A stretch of DNA of 7,474 bases from Candidatus Bipolaricaulota bacterium (GTDB taxonomy: Bacteria > Bipolaricaulota > Bipolaricaulia > Bipolaricaulales > Bipolaricaulaceae), in NCBI GenBank assembly GCA_021159405.1, contig JAGGRX010000180.1, forward strand, positions 1 to 7,474, in the 5' to 3' direction. The notes beneath the pieces were generated by a model that was not told the DNA's origin, did no database searches, and was given only the letters and a program-made list of their open reading frames with translations. Of the stretch, positions 5,185 to 7,474 are shown in pieces (position 1 is the first letter of the stretch; each line of letters begins with the position of its first letter). The position numbers were made by a program, and so were the translations under genes.

Positions 5185-5802
5185 TCATTGCGGAAGCCCC
5201 TCCACCGCCTCCAGGATGTCCTCGGACAGGACGTCGGCGTATACCTGGGTAGTGCGGATGGACGCGTGTCCGAGCTGTTTTTGCACCAGGCGCAGGTTGT
5301 AGCGGGATGCCTTGTACAGCATGGAGGCGTAGGTGTGACGGCAGGAGTGGATGGTGAACCGATCCGGAAGGCCCGCCTGGCGCGCGTAGCGCTTGAACAT
5401 GTGGTATACCGCCTGGCGCGTCAGCGCCCCTCCCCTTGGGGACAGGAACAGCAGGGCCTCGGGGTCGGTTGGCTCCCCCACGGTGTTCTTGAAGTCCAGG
5501 TATTCCAAAAGATGATCTCGCAGCGGCCGGCCGATGTCCACGCCCCGCTTCTTTCCACCTTTGCCATGTCGCACGATGATCGCAGGGTGCCCTTCGTCCA
5601 AGATCAGATCACCCACCCTGAGGGAGATGATCTCCGACACCCGGAGCCCGGCGTCCAGGGCCACATGGAGGATGGCCCAATCCCTTACCGGGCCCTTCTT
5701 GCCCCTCCGCAACGCTTCCTCGCTGGCACGGCGCAGCACCCCCTTGAGCCGCCGCACCTGCTCCGGCGTCATGAAGTCCTCCCTGGTGAGCGTAAGCGGC
5801 AT
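5185..5802 (-). CDS. Minimal tyrosine recombinase/integrase (catalytic domain only)
   Basis: A 205-residue phage-integrase-fold recombinase. All six catalytic positions are present: Arg54 (GLRVSE), Lys81 (HGKGGKKR), His152 and Arg155 (HSCRHTYAS), His179 (LGHASIRTT) and the nucleophile Tyr188 (QVYADV). XerC/XerD proteins are about 300 residues, with an N-terminal core-binding domain of roughly 100; here only about 35-40 residues precede the catalytic fold, so that domain is absent or reduced to a short helix (MTPEQVRRLKGVLRRA). The start chosen is ATG at 5802, with GGAGGTGA five bases upstream; a GTG at 5808 is also in frame but overlaps that Shine-Dalgarno. No decay is seen. It is flanked by ACAAAA motifs and has a dif-like site about 100 bases upstream, suggesting it acts on that site. 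It may be a stand-alone Xer-like resolvase, an integrase of a small element, or an integron-like enzyme (no integron insertion is recognised). Confidence 0.9.
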   Translation of the reverse strand: MPLTLTREDFMTPEQVRRLKGVLRRASEEALRRGKKGPVRDWAILHVALDAGLRVSEIISLRVGDLILDEGHPAIIVRHGKGGKKRGVDIGRPLRDHLLEYLDFKNTVGEPTDPEALLFLSPRGGALTRQAVYHMFKRYARQAGLPDRFTIHSCRHTYASMLYKASRYNLRLVQKQLGHASIRTTQVYADVLSEDILEAVEGLPQ

Positions 5803-5841
5803 GTTCACCTCCGACAGATCGTTTAACTTTCGATGCCTTCT

Positions 5842-5872
5842 TTTTTACAAAAGATCCCCCTCGACACAAAAG
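5842..5872 (+). repeat. ACAAAAG motif pair upstream of the recombinase gene
   Basis: TTTTTACAAAA at 5842-5852 matches the left arm of the dif-like site (TTTTAACAAAA) at 10 of 11 bases, and ACACAAAAG follows at 5864-5872. Both are in the same orientation as the left arm. No matching right arm lies at the correct six-base distance, so these are half-sites at best. They lie between the recombinase start and the dif-like site. Confidence 0.4.
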
Positions 5873-5903
5873 ACAGATGGGATCTAGATTCTGGACAAGG
5901 GTG

Positions 5904-5931
5904 TTTTAACAAAAGGGCACTTTTGTTAAAT
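5904..5931 (+). other. dif-like Xer recombination site (11-6-11)
   Basis: The left arm TTTTAACAAAA (5904-5914) and right arm TTTTGTTAAAT (5921-5931) flank the six-base centre GGGCAC. The arms are near-perfect inverted copies: TTTAACAAAAG and CTTTTGTTAAA at 5905-5915 and 5920-5930 match at all 11 bases. The right arm differs at one base from the E. coli XerD arm TTATGTTAAAT as I recall it. The nearly symmetric arms differ from two-enzyme XerC/XerD sites and would suit one recombinase binding both halves. The alternative reading as a transcription terminator is weaker: the stem is A/T-rich with a four-base loop. Confidence 0.55.
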
Positions 5932-5937
5932 CCCACC

Positions 5938-5999
5938 GAGAGGCCCTTTTTCGGGCTTCCCCTCTGTCGACAAAGGCCTCTCCACTGCCTTGCAAGGCA
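5938..5999. repeat. Nested inverted repeats between the dif-like site and the HD gene
   Basis: GAGAGGCC (5938-5945) is an exact inverted match of GGCCTCTC (5975-5982). Inside, AGGCCC and GGGCTT (5941-5946/5953-5958) pair around TTTTTC. Just beyond is a perfect 14-base palindrome, TGCCTTGCAAGGCA (5986-5999). The stretch follows the stop codon of the HD gene on the minus strand, so it may form a 3' terminator structure, though no clean T tract follows; alternatively it holds accessory binding sites next to the recombination site. Confidence 0.4.
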
Positions 6000-6010
6000 A
6001 ACACGCCGCC

Positions 6011-6766
6011 TCAGTCGATCGCGTACCGCTCTATGATCTTCTTCTCCTCCCCTTGGATCTCGGCCGCCACCTCGATGTAGTCCTTCAAGCCCGACCGGTT
6101 GAGCTTTTCCTTGAGGAGGTTATCCAGCTGGAAGATCCCGGCCGAGTTCGACATGCGCACGAAGATCATGACCGGCTTTTCCTTGCCGCGGCGGATCTCC
6201 ACCTTTTCGATCGCCAAGGCTGATACCGAGTGAATGGTCGGCTCCCCCACCCGGAACGGGATGCGGGCCCGTCCCTTCTCCATGTCCAGGGCATCGGCCA
6301 CTTTGAGGATGCCCGCTTCCACGGTGAGGGGGACGGCGTCCCGGCGATGGGCGTAGATCGCGTGCAGCGTCTCCCCCATGATCACGGTTCGGGCCGGTTC
6401 ATCGTAGATCCCCTCCAACAATTCATCGATGAGCCCGGGCGCAAGCACAAGCGATAGGAGCTCGTGCTCAGCCCGGTGGATGACATGGCCGATGTCGTGC
6501 AGTGCCGCGGCCAGGGCCACCACCACCTCGGCATCCTCGGGTGGAAGCCCGTGATCCACTACCCCCGGCCTTACCCCCGCATCCAGGAGCAACCGCAGGA
6601 GCTTGAGGGCAAGCCTGGTGACGATGCGCACGTGGGTGGGGCCGTGATCGTTGATGTGCATCCGGTTGATCGCGGTTATGTTTGACGCCGTCCACAGGGC
6701 CTTGAGCCTTCGCGACTTCCGGATCCGTTCCTGGACCCTCAATAGCTTCTGGTTCTCTTTTGCCAT
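6011..6766 (-). CDS. HD-superfamily metal-dependent phosphohydrolase
   Basis: A 251-residue predicted cytosolic protein. The HD metal site is intact: His41 and His45 in NDHGPTHVRI (39-48), the His90-Asp91 doublet in ALHDIGHVIH (88-97), His97, His135/His140 in LHAIYAHR, and Asp158 in KVADALD. The C-terminal part (IHSVSALAIEKVEI, then MSNSAGIFQLDNLL and a lysine/glutamate-rich end) is not a known catalytic module to me, but the overall pattern matches an HD family I recall from archaea and thermophilic bacteria, with unknown substrate. HD enzymes cleave phosphoesters such as nucleotides or cyclic dinucleotides. The ATG at 6766 is chosen because it lies four bases after the stop of the upstream HTH gene and begins the basic N-terminal helix; the longer frame overlaps that gene. 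It lacks a clear Shine-Dalgarno, so translational coupling to the HTH gene is likely. Confidence 0.85.
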   Translation of the reverse strand: MAKENQKLLRVQERIRKSRRLKALWTASNITAINRMHINDHGPTHVRIVTRLALKLLRLLLDAGVRPGVVDHGLPPEDAEVVVALAAALHDIGHVIHRAEHELLSLVLAPGLIDELLEGIYDEPARTVIMGETLHAIYAHRRDAVPLTVEAGILKVADALDMEKGRARIPFRVGEPTIHSVSALAIEKVEIRRGKEKPVMIFVRMSNSAGIFQLDNLLKEKLNRSGLKDYIEVAAEIQGEEKKIIERYAID

Positions 6767-6770
6767 GGCT

Positions 6771-7193
6771 TTATTGTGCCCCAAGCCAGCGGGTCCACCA
6801 GGGCGCCTGCCCACTTCCCCCCTGCAATCGCGCCTCCAAGGCTGTCAGCCGCCGTTCCAAGGCCCGAACTTGCTCCGCCAGGTGAACCACGAGCTCCCGC
6901 CAGCCTTCATCCGGGTCTGGCCCACTTTTGCCCATAGCTTGAACAGCATTTGTTGCCTCTTGATCGGCCCTGTAGCGCAAAATATTAGACGCTTCTTTTA
7001 AGGTATGCCCGGTTTCGCACAATTCCTGAAGTGCCTTTAGGGTGTCGAGGCCGCGCTCCGTGATGAGGAGTTGGTTGTTGGCGCCCCGACGGATGTCGGC
7101 TGCAAGGAGGTCCCGAATGGCCTCGATCCTGTTCCGCACCTGGTTTTCCGTGGAAAGGCCCAGGATCCTTACGAGCTCGGGTATAGTGTACAT
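6771..7193 (-). CDS. MerR-like helix-turn-helix regulator with C-terminal coiled coil
   Basis: A 140-residue protein. Residues 1-75 resemble a winged helix-turn-helix of MerR type: YTIPELVRILGLS as first helix and turn, then NQVRNRIEAIRDLL, the wing-like RRGANNQLLITERGL, and a following helix LKALQELCETGHTLKEASNIL. Residues about 98-124 (WRELVVHLAEQVRALERRLTALEARL) form a heptad-like coiled coil, probably for dimerisation. The tail PWWTRWLG is aromatic and basic, perhaps a small docking helix. The start at 7193 has the strong Shine-Dalgarno AAAGGAGG eight bases upstream; longer frames run into the mutL promoter region. It forms a tight operon with the HD gene (4-base gap) and is divergent from mutL, so it may regulate its own operon or mutL. 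No effector cysteines typical of metal sensors are evident. Ligand unknown. Confidence 0.75.
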   Translation of the reverse strand: MYTIPELVRILGLSTENQVRNRIEAIRDLLAADIRRGANNQLLITERGLDTLKALQELCETGHTLKEASNILRYRADQEATNAVQAMGKSGPDPDEGWRELVVHLAEQVRALERRLTALEARLQGGSGQAPWWTRWLGAQ

Positions 7194-7295
7194 ACGGTTT
7201 GCCTCCTTTCGTCCGGTTTTATGTGAGGGTAGTCCTTTCCCCGATGGAGGACAAGTGGCGGGGGGCAAGGAGGTGGGGTAGGCTCGCTGGGGAGG

Positions 7296-7474
7296 ATGAG
7301 GATCCGCAAGCTGGATGAGGCGCTGATCAGGAAGATCGCCGCGGGTGAGGTGGTAGATCGGCCCGCGGCGGTGGTGAAGGAGCTTGTGGAGAACGCCCTC
7401 GATGCCGAGGCCGCCCACGTGGAGGTGGAGCTACGGGGAGGGGGGATAGAGCTCATCTCTGTGGCGGATGACGG
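7296..7474 (+). CDS. mutL: DNA mismatch repair protein MutL, N-terminal part
   Basis: The first 59 codons of a gene running off the window. The sequence has the GHKL ATPase N-terminus of MutL: KLDEALIRKIAAGEVVDRP (residues 5-23), then AAVVKELVENALDA (24-37), with the Mg-ATP-binding Glu and Asn, and finally VADDG (motif II, DxG) at the edge. MutL couples MutS mismatch recognition to strand incision and repair. The ATG at 7296 gives the expected short leader before the LDEALIRKIAAGEV motif. GGGGAGG directly abuts this ATG, too close for normal ribosome binding, and a better AGGAGGTG is about 20 bases upstream, so initiation may be unusual or depend on RNA structure. Divergent from the HTH/HD operon. 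Confidence 0.97.
   Translation, partial: MRIRKLDEALIRKIAAGEVVDRPAAVVKELVENALDAEAAHVEVELRGGGIELISVADD

Noticed and set aside
4922..5302. Plus-strand frame of 126 codons in the gap before the recombinase
   Set aside because: Its composition is arginine/serine/lysine-rich without a pattern, and its 3' third is antisense to the recombinase.
5188..5826. Plus-strand frame of 212 codons over the recombinase
   Set aside because: It is a mirror frame of the recombinase, which has an intact catalytic set and a good start; the plus frame has no motifs.
1..7474. CRISPR array, insertion sequence or toxin-antitoxin module
   Set aside because: No regularly spaced direct repeats, no transposase and no recognisable toxin or antitoxin pair were found.

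Overview
The window carries GC-rich bacterial DNA with short intergenic gaps and mostly housekeeping genes. No gene fixes the taxon. A TatT-type TRAP lipoprotein/TPR gene, a GSI-alpha glutamine synthetase, NikR, an HD hydrolase of a type I associate with archaea and thermophiles, and several starts with no Shine-Dalgarno are compatible with an uncultivated, possibly thermophilic lineage such as Bipolaricaulota/Acetothermia. That placement is inference only.

Layout. Bases 1-48 are an exact inverted copy of 267-314 and look like an assembly or amplification chimera. They cut off a small secreted-protein gene (minus, starts at 136) that overlaps the 3' end of a TatT-like TPR gene (133-966, minus). 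A complete tRNA-Glu(CTC) lies at 1016-1091 (plus). The gap 1092-1302 contains palindromes and DnaA-box-like 9-mers but no gene. Then come nikR (1303-1716, minus) and glnA (1760-3082, minus), separated by a GC-rich hairpin that abuts a nikR -10 element. ksgA (3150-4007, minus) and an RluB/RsuA-type pseudouridine synthase (4068-4808, plus) are divergent rRNA modification genes.

The stretch 4809-5184 has no convincing gene. It is followed by a 205-residue tyrosine recombinase (5185-5802, minus) consisting essentially of the catalytic domain. About 100 bases upstream of its start is a 28-base site in dif format (11-6-11), whose right arm differs at one base from the E. coli XerD arm as I recall it. 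Several ACAAAA half-site-like motifs, all on the plus strand, lie on both sides of the gene. This recombinase/site module is the most interesting part of the window. Finally, an HD-domain phosphohydrolase (6011-6766) and a MerR-like HTH protein (6771-7193) form a minus-strand operon, divergent from mutL, whose first 59 codons end the window.

How the genes relate. glnA and nikR may be cotranscribed, with nikR also having its own possibly leaderless promoter. ksgA and rluB both act on ribosomal RNA. The recombinase and its dif-like site plausibly act together, either in chromosome dimer resolution or as an integrative element. The HTH/HD pair is probably a regulator with its enzyme, substrate unknown.
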